This document shows positions 13,328-25,550 of a stretch of 64,000 nucleotides of DNA, piece by piece. Made by a program: the position numbers and the translations under genes. Within the stretch, counting starts at the first letter, position 1, and each line of letters begins with the position of its first letter. The notes below the pieces were generated by a model. It had not been told where the DNA came from. It saw nothing but the letters and a program-made list of their open reading frames with translations, and made no database searches. Source of the DNA: Tetraselmis striata. Its lineage: Eukaryota > Chlorophyta > Chlorodendrophyceae > Chlorodendrales > Chlorodendraceae. The stretch lies in the NCBI GenBank assembly GCA_006384855.1, contig VCJN01002769.1:661125-725124 (forward strand), in the 5' to 3' direction.

Positions 13328-15896
13328 CAGGACTAGCAGCCGTTGAATTGGGAGAGGCTTCTCTTGCCAGCATGGACCCCAGGCAATGATAATATTATTG
13401 AGTGGAGATGGGGTTACATAGGGCGCCGGTGACATGTAGCTGCGCATGTCCCCCTTGGGACTTGTTAACAGCGGTATGCCGGCCAGTGTGTTGTTTTAAA
13501 AGATAAGAAATGTTCATCCTGATGACTCGCTGAGGTATTGACATGCATCAGTGTATTCAAAACCTTGCTGGCCTCAGTACTGCCCCGACAGCCTGCGCTA
13601 ATGCGATTGCCGCATTGGCTTCGCAGCTCATCACTCTAGGTGGTACTCGTCTACTAATGATCGACTGATATGTACTCCCTACCTACTATGTCATCGTGTG
13701 CCTGCCCGTACCTGCCGGTCGACATATTATTATGTGCAACCACCCAAGGGCTATCAATAAGTACTGCGAAGGATTTGCCGCTGTGGCATATTCGCAGGGT
13801 TTAGGGTTTAGGGCGCCTTCAAATCAAGGACTGTATATTTTTAGTATGACTGGATGTGCTGATGGTCCCCTGATATATATAGGCGCGGTGTCGTCCAGGG
13901 TTCGGGTAAAACTAGGTTATAAAACGCATTGCAAATTAGAGTTCGGTAGGTCTTACCAGGATTCCTGTTCAGGTTTCGGGGTTAGGTTTCCGAGGGTTGG
14001 CAAAAGGGGTTTCGGAGGGTCGACGAGAGGGTTTCAAATGGTCGACGGGCCGTCCGAAGGGTTCCGTTTGACTCCTCGCCACGACGCCTGCACTGCGCGG
14101 GGCGAGGATGAATGCTTTCGCAATTGGCGGTGGCGTATACGCACTCATTGTATGATACACATACAGGGAATGTGAAATAATATTGCTGATGATGACGGTA
14201 CTATCATCCATATACATAGATTCAAAACAAGTACATAAATAAAGGGAAATGCAGTTTTCCAGAAAAATTATTGGGATGTTTTATGGGTGTAATTCCCATT
14301 ACTTTCTCGTCGATAATAAACTCATCAGCACCACGCAAAATATACGCCGCTGGTGATGATGCTAACATGATGAGGAACATCCACTGAAGAATTGAACATG
14401 TAATTGGCGTGCGCATACGCATCGTGCATACGGGGCACACACTGACACATGGTTAGCTGGCGTGAAAAGTAGTGCGCAACATTGGCTGCAGTAGAACAGA
14501 CCTAATGCGGGTGGTGTGATCAAATGACGATATGGCAGTATTTTGAGTGTTGACACTGTATGTTGTGAAGGGGGCACTATCATTACTTTAGTGTCCCCTT
14601 GATTGCCAAGCAGATACATGAAAATTTCCCATCAATGGCCCACATGCTTGCTGCTCAACACGGTATGGGGCCTATTATGGCCAGCCGGCGAGCTGCATGT
14701 GCTGACATGCCGAACCGGCAGCATGTTTGCCTTGCAAAAAGTGGAAATGCCGCAATCGCACCGCTATCAAGAACTTTGCTTCGCCGTTTCATCATTGGAG
14801 TTGAACATTCGTGCCAGATCAGATAGACAATACATCTTTATTCACCAACGAATGCGAGATATTTTTCCAAAGATGACAGCTTGCTTACATATTTGGCTAA
14901 ATGCATTTAAATGGCAGAAAAGCGCCCGCATAATGGGTGCTAGGGGCCAGTCAGCGGAAGCTACGGTAGCCGCTGCGCGAGCCTCGGGTGGTGAGCAGAA
15001 GGTGGCTGTCTAGCCGGAGGATAGCCGCGGTATGGAAATAGCAGTCGGTGCGGCACGTCCCGCGTCGTCCTATAACGTCATTGATACGCCCGCGACCTCA
15101 ACAAAACTAGGGTTGTCAAACCCAAATGTTTTCAATGCAAGCATATATATAATATAACTGCAATATACCGGAGAGGGAGAGCGGGAGAGAGGGGGAGAGG
15201 GGGAGGGAAACCTTGTACGTGGTCTGAGGGCATCACGGCATCCCATTTGGTCAAACAGGTAAGCCCTTCATGTACTGGTTATGTAGTGAGCAAATATCTA
15301 TTTACTATTGTATATCCGCACAGCTGCAAGTACGCATGCGGATACGGGAACGAGTACTGGCTTCCTGCTTATGCGGGCGGCGCGCGCGTCGCTGATTACG
15401 GTGATATGATGGAGGCATTGAGCCGCGCCGGTAGCATGGGCGGCATGTCTCGATCGCCGTGGCTAAATTGGCTATATCGCGACTATTGTTTTGCTTAATG
15501 TAGGCTTGTTCCTTCCTCGGTTGTTTCCCGAGCACTATACAGACGCTATCCATGTAACTAAACCCAACACTATCGGCAGAGTCGTCGCGTTACGCTATAA
15601 ATTAGTTTGTTATGGCGTTTCGTAGTCTTCCCGTAGTTGTTTACGAGTTGCCCGCCCGGCAGGCGGCCGGCGCCGTAACGCACGTTGTTGCGTGCGCATG
15701 GTGAATACGTGGGGCCGGCCGGGATGACCACCTGCCTTCACGGCGGACGACCGGCCCACTCGCCTTTGCTGTGGCACGCTCCATCGAGCGCACCACAGCA
15801 AAGTCGCGAGGCAACTTTGCGGCGCGCAGCAGGGTACATGGTCTTCCGCCATCGTAGGATTCGTAGCATGTACGATGAGCGCACCCTTTTCGGGAG
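13328..15896. other. Gene-poor region after the helicase gene
   Basis: I see no supported gene. It begins with the helicase 3' UTR. Contents: a telomere-like block at 13798-13814, degenerate GGGTT/TTCGGG-rich sequence to about 14050, and a purine-rich GAGAGGG stretch at about 15171-15210. ORFs here are short and lack family motifs. Confidence 0.6.
13798..13814 (+). repeat. Interstitial telomere-like repeat
   Basis: Reads GGGTTTAGGGTTTAGGG, two TTTAGGG units. Other short telomere-like pieces lie at about 39383-39420, 59637-59662, 60988-61012 and 63810-63840. Confidence 0.8.
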
Positions 15897-15922
15897 CCCC
15901 CCCCCCCCCCCCCCCCCCCCCC
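15897..15922 (+). repeat. Poly-C run outside known genes
   Basis: Twenty-six Cs flanked by gggag on the left and ctccccggctccc on the right, so the flanks are partly complementary. Further intergenic C runs are at 17799-17824, 18481-18502 and 25247-25260. Confidence 0.9.
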
Positions 15923-16758
15923 TCTCCCCGGCTCCCGGACGAGCCCTGCAAGGGTTCGTTAACTGAGTTTTTTCACGGATAAGTCTATTGATGGAAGCCT
16001 GCCGCCTTGCAAGATGAACATGAACATGCGACATGAATCCTCCAACCCACGGACAAACCGGTGAGTACGCGCCGGCGAGGAGTGGACGAAGTCGCAGCAC
16101 TTCCCCGCTTCGCGGAGCAAGGCCAAGCCCTTTAGCCAGTGCCGACCAAGAGTAAGCCATGGCTGCCCTCTCTTGGGCATGGATCGATCGGTGCTAGCGC
16201 CCACTCGGCGGCGGTGCCGGGATGCCCTCCGTTTGGGGCGCATGCCGACACATGCGTGCAGATTGTTGTACATGGGAGCTATCAATGACACTACCATGCC
16301 GTTGGCCAAGGCAGCGCCGAGTGGAAAATGGCTTCTCCCACGCCGCGGCACTTCTATATCATGCCGCGCACCGTGGACCCCGACGCTGATTGGGACAGAG
16401 CAGGTACAACGACATGACACTCCGTCTACTTGAGCTCCATTTGATTCTCATCCCTGCGTACTCCTGTGGACAAACTGCGTGGTGACTGTCATCGCTCGCG
16501 ACACGAAGCGCCTGTGTGCTTCAGCGCGATACTCGCGATCGTCGGCGGCTGCGCGCTAGAGACTACGTGACCGGCTTCGCGGGATAATGCCAATTATTGC
16601 ACCTACCTATCACCCCGCTGACGGGCTAAAATCGCGCGACTATATCGGTCCGGCCTTTCAAACTCACCCACCAGCGCCAACGCGACCTACACACTCACAG
16701 TGCTGGGTGATGAGCGTGTCCGGTCAGCACAACGGCCACCCCATCCTCAGACAAGCCC

Positions 16759-17027
16759 GTCGGGACCATCTACTTACGCGTCGATAGCTCCTCGTTCGGT
16801 TGGGGCGCCGTGTTGAACGGCAACCACGAAGCGCGTGCGTGGTTCTTGGTACGACGACGATCGCAGCGTACACATAACATTAAGGAACTCAAAGCCGTGT
16901 GCATGGCTATTGAGTCCTTCCTCCCCATGCTTCGGAATCGCCCGGCTTCACGAGGACAATATTGTTGTTATCCGCGTGCTCTCCAACGTCGCCTCTCGGA
17001 CCCCGCGCCTCATGCGGCATGGCTGAC
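16759..17027 (+). pseudogene. RNase H relic of a DIRS-type retrotransposon
   Basis: From 16759 the frame reads YLRVDSSSFGWGAVLNG, then HNIKELKAVCMAIESFLP. This is the RNase H layout of DIRS/PAT-type elements (Asp in RVDSS, Glu in KELKAV). After a frameshift near 16940 the next frame continues ARLHEDNIVVIRVLSNVASR, where the Asp of HEDN is the third acidic position, then TPRLMRHG. No RT or tyrosine recombinase could be read around it, so only this fragment is supported. The flanks 15923-16758 and 17028-17200 probably belong to the same dead element but carry no motif I can name. Confidence 0.65.
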
Positions 17028-18284
17028 GTGTGAAGGGCTTGAAGTCGCGACGGGATGCATGAGCGGCCAATCATGCTCGAATGCGCCGCCACGGTGGCGC
17101 TCAACCCGTCGCGCTAGACACGGACAACCGCAATGGCGACCGTACTGCATTAGGATCGTCCAACGATGTCCCTACCAGCAGTGAGCATGACTAGGTGTTA
17201 AGTTGTATGCCTCCTCCCACGCACTCTGAGGATGTGCGACGGCGGAAGCTAGAATATTTACATGCCGGGCGATTGAAAGAAAGGCGTCGCGAGCCGGAGA
17301 TACTAGCGGCGGGCGGGTAGGGTATGTGCGGTACATGCACACCCACCACCGAAATGGCACCTTGTTGGCACCACAGCTGGCTCCTAATACATGCTCCTAA
17401 GCGACTACGCGACTTCGGGGCTAGCCCAATTTTTCGCGCTCTGCGTCGCTCCTCCTACGCTTACATAAGAAGTACCCGTGCCTCTTTCTCGCCTAATTTG
17501 CCCCCAATCACGTACCGCGCCTACGCTCCTACACACTACGCACCTACGCGGTGTAGAATAGACCACTGGGCCTTATTTAGTAATCTACCGGCACCGCGTC
17601 GCCGTGCGTCTTGACTTCACCTGTCGCCATCGCTGCAAATAATTATCCCGCGTGTCGCCGCGCTGATCATCCCGCCGCGCGGCTGTGGCCGTCCGATGGC
17701 CTCGGCCGCGGTCGGCCGATGTTGCCGCCATCGCCCGCCTATAGGTTGTTCTCGGTAGGGGCCCCAAGGAGGATTGAAGGGGAAAGGCGGGCATCGATCC
17801 CCCCCCCCCCCCCCCCCCCCCCCCGCATCCGAGGGTCGTGGCTCCGTGGCCGGCAGGCCGGTCCTGCATACCTTACTTTGCGCCCTTGTCGCCGCTATGC
17901 GCCTCGCCGTTGTAGTCGCTCGTCCAGGGTCAGATTGGGCCGTGCTCCAGTAGACTACTCCTCCCGTTGCATGGCCGCGACTCCCTATGAGCACTCCGGC
18001 TTCTGTCGTCTGGCCTCTGAGTCGCCGCAAGGCCCGGCCTCTCCGCCCCCGAACGCCCTCCCCGCCTTTGAGCGCCGGGCTCCTGTCTCCTCGCCGCTCG
18101 CCGCCCTCGGCGGCTCGGCCGTCGTCACGGGGCGGCAAAGGGTTCCCCGGGTGTTCAAAACCGGTCAACCGCCGGGCGCCGCCGAATACTCCGTCGTATT
18201 AAGCCATGTAGCTCGCAGCAAGTGGAACGCATAGGGGTCGGATGGTACGCCCGATATTCTGCAGTCGGTCGCGAGGTACGAGAA
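17028..18284. other. No recognisable gene
   Basis: GC-rich sequence with a 26-base poly-C run at 17799-17824. Open frames exist on both strands but none shows a domain, and several read through the poly-C run as polyproline or polyglycine, which is a composition effect. Confidence 0.55.
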
Positions 18285-18375
18285 CACGATTGTTCCGAAC
18301 AGCCCTCGCGAGTAGGTTGCCCCCGCCGTCGTCCGAGTCGTACAACCCTCCTCCCCACACGTAGGCGGGGTCGTA
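18285..18375 (+). repeat. Dispersed repeat, copy 1
   Basis: Shares CGAACAG-CTCGCGAGTAGG-TGCCCCC, CCGAGTCGTAC and CCTCCCCAC-CGTAGGCGG with 21524-21604 in the same order and strand, with scattered differences. The family is unknown. Confidence 0.65.
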
Positions 18376-20310
18376 TATTATGTTTCTTTTTTTACAACCC
18401 CCACTATAGGGCTGCTGCCCACCGGCGCCAGCAGTCGTTCAGGCAGCGTTCATAAAACCGGGACTACGCGCACTATTTGACCCCCCCCCCCCCCCCCCCC
18501 CCAGGGCTCCGTAGCGGCCGTCGCGAGATTCTAGGATCCGCCGATCCGTGACAACCGGCCACCCCGCTCAGGCCCCTATCGCACCCTGCCCGGTACGGGT
18601 CCGAGAGGTTACCAGCGACCACTACGTGGAGTGGGGGTGTTGCCGCCGGGTATGCCGCACCTATGATTCTCCGCTCCTAATGGGCCGCAGCCCGGCAGCG
18701 GGCGCCGTACGAGGTCGCATGCACGAGTACATGTAGAACGAATGAAGGTTGTTCTCGCAGCGGGACGGGCACTGCCGGTAGCCTCCGCCATATGCCCAGG
18801 ATTACGGCCGACGGCATGACGGCGGTTGTTCTCACTAGCAGCGGCCGCTGACCGCCATGCCACCACAACAAACTTCACATGTAGACATCGCAGACGAGAG
18901 GGCCAAGCGAGGACAACCCGGTGCGCGACCGCGCGTAGGACGCGGCACCCGGCGTGACTCGTCGCGCTTCGCGCGCGTACGCGCAGAACGAACGATAATG
19001 GGGGTACTCGTTGCGGAACTACGGGCACCGACACTCGCGCGGGTGGGTCCATGAGGCATGCCGGTGATATGCGGTTGATGTTCCCACAAACTGCGTCCGC
19101 CCGTCGCCGGGACGTCACACCGGCGCCACAAGTGGCAAGGGCAAGGTTACCACGCCAAACCAACACATGACCGTTTTCGAAGCGAGGACTTTGGATCTCG
19201 CCACACGTGTTTAATGCCGGCGTGTGTACTGCCTAAGTACTGCAACATATGAAAACGCGTTGGTGGGCCCTTCATATGTGCGGCCCTTGGAGGGGCCGAC
19301 GATCACCTCTACGGGTAACTGCCGCCCAACGCTGCCCCGGCAGCGAGAGAGCGCAGTAGTAACACAGAAGACCAGCAAGAACAACGAATGAGACCGAGCC
19401 GGCCGAGGAGTCGCGGCGCGAGCAGGAGGGGCGCACCGGCGCCCGCGCTCGCAAAACGATCCTAGGCACATCCGGCGACCGCCTAATTGCCGGTCTGCCG
19501 CCCCGCCGCAGCGTACGCGTGAATACGCGGATATCGTGAATGAAGCCACCAAGAACTATGACGACGACCGAATCCGCCCCGGACGCGCCGCGCGCGCAAA
19601 AGGTGGGCGGAGGCGCCCGCGCTCGTCTGCGAAAATACTTAACCAACCGGAGATCCCCGAACATCGACCGAAAAAATACATGAGCCCGTCATCGCATCCG
19701 AGACACTAGTCGTCGGTCAGTCCGATAGATGACATCGACGTGACTACGGTCCCGGCAGCCGATCCGGTACTGATGTGGACCGCGAGGTAGCAGGAGGCGG
19801 AGCTTGGGGCGAACCCTCGCGCGGCGTCACGGCCGGCGGCGTCGCCCCGAAATCGTGGTACGCGAAGGCGGCAACGCGATCTCAACGCTGAGACCCGCGG
19901 CAACGGTGTGAAAGACGAAGGAAGCAGCCATGGGCTCGGGCGCTAGCGTCACAATCGCCCGTGCGATAGTCAAAGGGAAGGCTTGTCGCAACATCGCGGC
20001 GGCAACCAAGTGGACAAGGACTCGAGTAGTCGGCGGTGGGCGGATCTGAGGCGGAGGCGCGAGCGGCCGGTACTGGTACCGGTAAGGGCGCGGCTTCGCC
20101 ATGCATGCGCTCGGCGGCGCGCACGGAGCAGGTGCATCCGCGACGGGCGCGGAAGTCACAATATGATACCCCAGTACCGACGATAGGATATCTCTATACA
20201 CTACGCCACAAAAATGGATATGAAGTAACTTGACAGTTGAATCAACGATGCGTCGTTTTTCCAGAAAATTTTAAAAAACGGGTTCTATATCACTGGCCTA
20301 CAGTTCCATG
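18376..20310. other. No recognisable gene
   Basis: Contains a 22-base poly-C run (18481-18502). ORFs of 60-185 codons on both strands carry no recognisable motif and are typical of chance frames in GC-rich DNA. Confidence 0.5.
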
Positions 20311-20545
20311 AATTGCATTGCCAGCGCTTTGAAGTACCAGTAGCGAGCGTCGTTTGCATTGCCAGCGCTTTGAAGTACCAGAGTCTTTTTTTCCATTACC
20401 AGCAGCGAGTAGCGAGTACCAGTACCAGTACCAGCAGTACCAGCAGCGAGTAGCGAGTACCAGTACCAGCAGCGAGCGTTCGCATTGCCAGCGCTTTGAA
20501 GTACCGGACTTTTTTTTTCATTACCAGCAGCGAGTAGCGAGTATA
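20311..20545 (+). repeat. Complex tandem repeat
   Basis: A 24-base unit beginning cattgccagcgctttgaag occurs at 20316, 20357 and 20483. Between and after the copies are runs of AGTACC/AGCAGCGAGTAGCG words and T-rich spacers that also repeat (20381-20400, 20509-20522). Confidence 0.85.
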
Positions 20546-21523
20546 TGTACTCATAGCCTCTCAACCGTGAGATCGTAATCGGACGGCTGTGTAATTAAGG
20601 ACCGTGGGCGGGCGGGCGGGTGGGTGGATTATAGTACTTAATAGTACATGCCACTAGATAAGCGCTTTAGTCATGCACCTATAGGCCCGATCCGCTGCAC
20701 TATACGGGTACCCGTACGGCAATAAAGCTCACCGCCGAAAAATCGACGCTTCGCTGGATAATTTGTCGCTGCTTCACTAGATGACGCTATGCAATTTGAA
20801 ATTTGTTACAATTGAATATAGTTTTCGTCCTGAAAAGTTGTCTCTACCCATCAAGATGTCTTGGCATCTGGGAAGGGCCCGCCTCTGACGCATAGGGTCC
20901 GCTAATCAAAGCGCGTACGGCGGGGCCTGCTCTGTATGCTACTGGCTATGTTGCAGTAGATGTAATAATGTTACATCTGTGGTACGGTACACTAAACGCG
21001 ATTCATTTGGGGTTTACTCGCGTACATGGGCGCCGGCTTGTACGCGCTAGCCGGGCCGTAGAAATCCGTGATACCGTGAATGCGCCGTATATGCTCATGG
21101 TCCCGCCGTTTAGTATCCCCCGAAGTCGCAGCATGTTGCCCTACTCCAATGTTGCGCTACATCGGCCATGGCCACGCGGCTAGGCCGCTCGGGCGCCGAG
21201 CTACTGAGATCAGCCCCCACCTTGAGTTGCTGCCGGCGGTGTCCCCAGACCTCCTCGGAGCTCGGAGATGAAGGCTGGGAAAATACGCCCCCCCTCCCCC
21301 CCGCACCGCTAGCCATATGCGCCTTTCTGATCGTGTGCGGCACACAAGAGCCGAATCTCTCGACGCGCGGCAGCCACCTGCCTACGCTCTTGGCCGAGGT
21401 CACTACCCGAGGGCGGCGTGACAGCCGTGTACGGTTGGATGTATTACAGCCGCCACCGTGCAAGGATGTACCGAGCGGGAGAACCCCCGTACTACGCGGG
21501 TCGCACCGAAGTCCAAAAACGCG

Positions 21524-21604
21524 ATTCGATTTCGAACAGCTCTCGCGAGTAGGCTGCCCCCGTCCGAGTCGTACGCACCCCCTCCCCACCCGTAGGCGGA
21601 TCTC
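21524..21604 (+). repeat. Dispersed repeat, copy 2
   Basis: Second copy of the repeat at 18285-18375. It lacks a few bases around gcccccg-tccgag relative to copy 1. Confidence 0.65.
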
Positions 21605-22700
21605 GGAGAGACCAATGCAAGGACAAGGTCGTGCAAAAAGTATGTTTGCCATCCCCCCGTACATGGCTGCTTCCCGGCGGCGTCAGGAGGCGCAACCGGG
21701 ACTACGAGTATTATTTGAACAGCCCCGCCCCCGTAGGGCTCCCCAGTCGAGCCCAACAGGACGTGCGTTGTGATTGCCATGAGCAAGACGTCGGGTACGC
21801 CAAGCAGTGGTAGAGCTGCCCCCCGGCCGGCAGCTCAAGGTTGTGGTCGTCGAGTTAAAGACGGCGTTGCAGTAGAAATCGCTAGATACGCGACGCAAAA
21901 GAAATCGCGCGACGCTTCACACTACTGCAGCCACAACAAGCGTTGTTGGGGCACGGTTAAGGCAAGGGCAGCGAGCCCTATCAAGACACCGTCACATGAA
22001 GGGCGCCATCCTCCTAATGGGCCAGTTGTGCGGGTAGTCCGAAGAGCTACCGCACATGCACACACTACAGTGACCGTTGACGTCGTTGTGCCTTGCTGTG
22101 AGGACCCTCGAAGCGAGTTTATGCAGTGTCTTGCAGGACGGCAAACGGCCGTCATGCAAGACACAAACGTTATCCTCCGCAGTCTCGGCTTGTTGCGATA
22201 GGCGGGTTTGTCGTCGTTGACAACCACGACGCGCAAGGCCATGCATGGTACCGAGCGCGTCCGCCAATCCACACCTATCCTAAAGAGTCGATCAATGCGA
22301 TAGTGCACCGTGAGAGGGTACTCCACCGCGGAAGCTCAGCGTACGATAGCCCGTACTGCGACTCGGCTTTAGGTGTTGAGGTTCAATCCCCCTCCAACGG
22401 GCGGGGACCCCCAACTCCAATTCCGTACCGTGCGCATTTATGCGCGTGGCCCGACGACTCACGTCGCGAAAGGCCCACGTTGTGGACTTTATCCGCCTCT
22501 GCGACCCTTGCGCGCATATAGGTAGATGGGAGGCGACCTCGCGGTGGTTGTCATAAGTAGCTGCATGGCGAGGAAAGTATGGGTCACGGGCAGTGGGGCA
22601 GCTAGTACAAAAACTTGGCGGTACTGGCAACTTAACCGGATGAAACACCACATCGTATATTCGCGGTGGGAATCACTACGCTAGGAACGTTTGGGAATGA
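21605..22700. other. No recognisable gene
   Basis: Two mid-sized plus-strand frames (about 21770-22201 and 22126-22521) were read and show no family motif. Treated as non-coding or relic sequence. Confidence 0.45.
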
Positions 22701-22704
22701 AAAT

Positions 22705-22935
22705 AATGTTACTAGGGCTTTCCGTATCTTAGGTCATCCAGAACTCTAAAATTTGATTTCATATACAAAGGATTCCGACAAAAGATCTCGTTTTTTGTAA
22801 TTTGGAAGATGACGAGGTTGCATCCGCCAATTTGGCAGCAGGGGGCGGTTGCATCCGGAAAATTCAAGCCCGGGCCTTGCCCGGGGCGGGCTTCGCAAAA
22901 CTTTTGCACAGCAGCACCTTTTAATTATCAGAATT
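22705..22935 (-). repeat. Possible dispersed repeat of mixed composition
   Basis: A half AT-rich, half GC-rich block unlike its surroundings, with GGTTGCATCCG twice (about 22826 and 22848) and a CCCGGGCCTTGCCCGGG palindrome. A 65-codon minus-strand frame spans it but has no known domain. The sharp composition change suggests inserted sequence; identity unknown. Confidence 0.35.
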
Positions 22936-23219
22936 ACACGTAAGGATCTTCAGACCCCCGTTGCATGAGTGTGGAATCCATAGAGCCGCAAGGATCAATC
23001 GTAGTATTAGCTACACAATACAGCCCCGCGTCCGCCAACCCGCCCCGACCCGGGGCCCGGCCTCTGTCGACGGATGGGCTGCGAGGCGGACAAGCGACAG
23101 TCGTCCGGCGTCCGGCGACGGACGAACGACAGCGTCCGGCGTCCGGGCCTGGTCCACGCGGCGGGCTCGGGGCTTCACGCCATGCCCGCCCCGTAGACCT
23201 GACGAACGATGACCATCGT

Positions 23220-23924
23220 CCTCATGACTGACTCGCCATAGTCTTTAGGTCCGGCCCGCACTCCCCGGTCAGTCCCGCCCTTCGCGTTGTGTCGGTACTG
23301 TCGAGGTTGACATGCTTAGTCTCGTCAAAGGAGACAATGCGCTATGGGCGAGTGATAAAAATGGGCTCGCTGTCCGGCACAGTCGGGTCGTAGTCAGGAT
23401 CAACCTCACCAACGCCAACCTTGACAAATATAGCTCGGCAGCAACATCTAAGTAATTCTCTAGGTTGCCCAGGGTCAGCCACTCGTGCCGAGTCATCTCG
23501 AGCGGCCGCTTAGTGCCAGTGAGCATGTTGGCCTTTTCAGGAACCCGCGGTACCAACCCTCCGAGGCATGCCCACCCTCAAAATTGATAGCATAGGGCGT
23601 GTTCTGAATGAGATGTGTCGCCCATGTCATGAAGCCATCAGGAAAGACGGGGAGCTTATGGCGGCGGATGCGGCGGACAGTAACAGCGGCGATGCGCTCC
23701 TCGATGGCAAGTGGGATGTAGGTACCCCCTATCTTCTAAGGTGTAGATATGGGATGGCTCCCTTCCATAGCTGCAGAAATCTTGCGGCGGCACCAGCTTA
23801 GGGAGATGGCGATGTTGTAATTCCTTGAGAGTCTTCTGTGCTCCGACTCGCCAGCTCCACAGCGGGGCGACAATACAGCATGGAGTGCAGTGCACGCGGA
23901 AGCGCGTCGCCCGGAAGCTATCAA
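23220..23924 (-). pseudogene. Decayed transposase, probably DDE type
   Basis: Three minus-strand frames join into one protein-like reading. Frame A (about 23924-23533) contains IPLAIEERIAAVTVRRIRR, KLPVFPDGFMTWATHLIQ and GWYRGFLKR, a DNA-binding-type N-terminal region, with TAG at 23736-23738. Frame B (about 23544-23440) continues TRHEWLTLGNLENYLDVAA. Frame C (about 23425-23225) continues VDPDYDPTVPDSEPIFITRP, TAG at 23342-23344, then RIVSFDETKHVNLDS. The SFDET Asp/Glu matches the first catalytic block of algal DDE-like transposases as I remember them. The later catalytic Asp and Glu were not found. Two frameshifts and two TAGs make it dead. Confidence 0.6.
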
Positions 23925-24297
23925 GGGTGTATAGAGTAGTCGCTTTTAATTACTGCTGCTATTAGCGCCATATTCCGACCATTGTTCCAATTGCACACCG
24001 CGGTCAAACGGAGATGACCCCCGTGTACAATTTAGGGGGGCTGCTGGAATCTGCCCGGCGATACCCTAGCACCGGCCGATACCCTAGCACATGTCCCGCG
24101 CGCCTTTGCGCGCGCGTGCCTGTGTCCAGGCCCGCCGGGCGCTCTGCTTTCGCTCTCTTCCTGTCCACAGTCCCCGCCGCTCGAGCCCGGCTCGCTGCTC
24201 CCACTGTAACATGCTCTGAGCACTCCCACTCACCATCACCTCCGGGGTTGAGCCGTTTAAGAGTACACGAGGGGGGGGGGGGGGGGGGGGGGGGGGG

Positions 24298-24846
24298 CTA
24301 TTGGCAGACGAGCCCCCCGAGCTGGTGTCGTTGGCGTTGACGGACGCAGCTGGGCCAGAGCTGTCATCTTCGGCGCGGTCGCAGATCCTTAGCACCTTAC
24401 TCATCGAGCTGGCTCGGCAGTAGACACCGTTTCGTCTTTCGCATGGCGTGCTGGTGACGAGCCTCGATCGCCATGACCGCATCGGCGGCCGATGCGACAG
24501 CGGCACCGTGGTAGGACAGAGTCGACGAGGCCTCCCAGATTTGGGCAGCGCGCTTGTAGAACTGCCCGAGCTGCTCGAGGTTCAAGTTGTCGAACGGCAC
24601 GGGGTGGGAGATGCGGCGAGGGCGTGGCGGATTGAACATGTCGTCGCTAGCTTGGGTCGCAGGGTCCGCGGCGGCGGCAATCCTGCGAGTCGAGACCGTA
24701 CGAGGCAGGTCAAAACACCGGTCACATGCTGGACATGGACTCGATAGAGGGCAGGGGGCGGGTGGTGCTACGGGGCAGCGGTCGGTGGGTGGCAGGCGAG
24801 TCAAGGACCAAACGAGAGTGTGAGGGTCGCGGGGCATCGTTCGCAA
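24298..24846 (-). pseudogene. Probable N-terminal part of the same decayed transposon protein
   Basis: The minus frame from 24846 has a Pro-rich lead, then NLNLEQLGQFYKRAAQIWE, and AADAVMAIEARHQHAMRKTK. A shift of frame gives MSKVLRICDRAEDDSSG. The segment ends at a 27-base poly-G run on the plus strand (24271-24297, poly-C in this orientation). Orientation and distance suggest it belongs to the relic at 23220-23924, with the poly-C in an intron or spacer. That link is inference. Confidence 0.4.
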
Positions 24847-25493
24847 TCCCGGCGCGTCGCGGGCATAAACTCACCGGGAGGACCTACAAACGGCTCGGCC
24901 GCAGGTCCGCGACGACGCGCGCGCGTAGTACCGGCACAACTCCGGACATAGTGGCGACGAAGAACACGAAGGGCTTAGATAGCAAGCCGTGGCTAGCCGG
25001 ATGGGCCCCAGTGGCGGTCTTGGTGGTTCTTGGCGGTGGGTGGGCCGGCTGATGATGGAAAGTTCGTGACAGCTCATGGGAATTTGAAAATGAACCCATC
25101 TCTCGGACCGTCCCACAACTTGACCAAGACAGTGCCAACTGACCAGTTTTCGGCCACTTCCACCGCCCCAGTCCTGTCCCATATGCCCTAGGGTTGGCCT
25201 CTAGGGTGTGTCCCCTGCTGTGTGCCCTAAGCATGACGCCATAGAGCCCCCCCCCCCCCCTTCTCAGGGTGATGGTAGCGGCTACTTGGTAGCGGGTGGC
25301 TACGTACACAAGGGACAGGTAGCGACGAACTGTTGTCGTTGGTCATCTCAGATATCGTCGCTCGACGAACCAACGTCACAGCTCTACGAGTACAGGTACG
25401 GCAGTATCGTACCTGCTTTCACAATATAGCTTTTGTAAGGATTTTATTCTGCTTTAATAAATGTAAGTGCGCACATGTTAATAAATGTTAACA
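24847..25493. other. No gene seen; AT-rich flank of the gypsy element
   Basis: Includes a 14-base poly-C run (25247-25260) and, from about 25460, TGTTAA/TTAACA-rich sequence with GTGCGCAC. The same words flank the other end of the gypsy element (37094-37155). Confidence 0.6.
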
Positions 25494-25550
25494 AATTGTC
25501 GCAGGAAAAAGAGAAATGGGGTGGTGATGGTAAACTGTCGGCGCCGCACT
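25494..25550 (-). repeat. Short repeat B2 of the gypsy element
   Basis: 57 bases identical to B1 (26605-26661). It lies at the outer 3' edge of the element, after A2. Confidence 0.9.

Noticed and set aside
13798..13814. True telomere or chromosome end
   Set aside because: Only two units, flanked by unrelated sequence on both sides; other such motifs are equally short.
22126..22521. 131-codon plus ORF with FVVVDNHDAQGHAWYR, considered as a DDE transposase block
   Set aside because: Only one weak Asp-Asn block without neighbouring motifs; indistinguishable from a chance frame.
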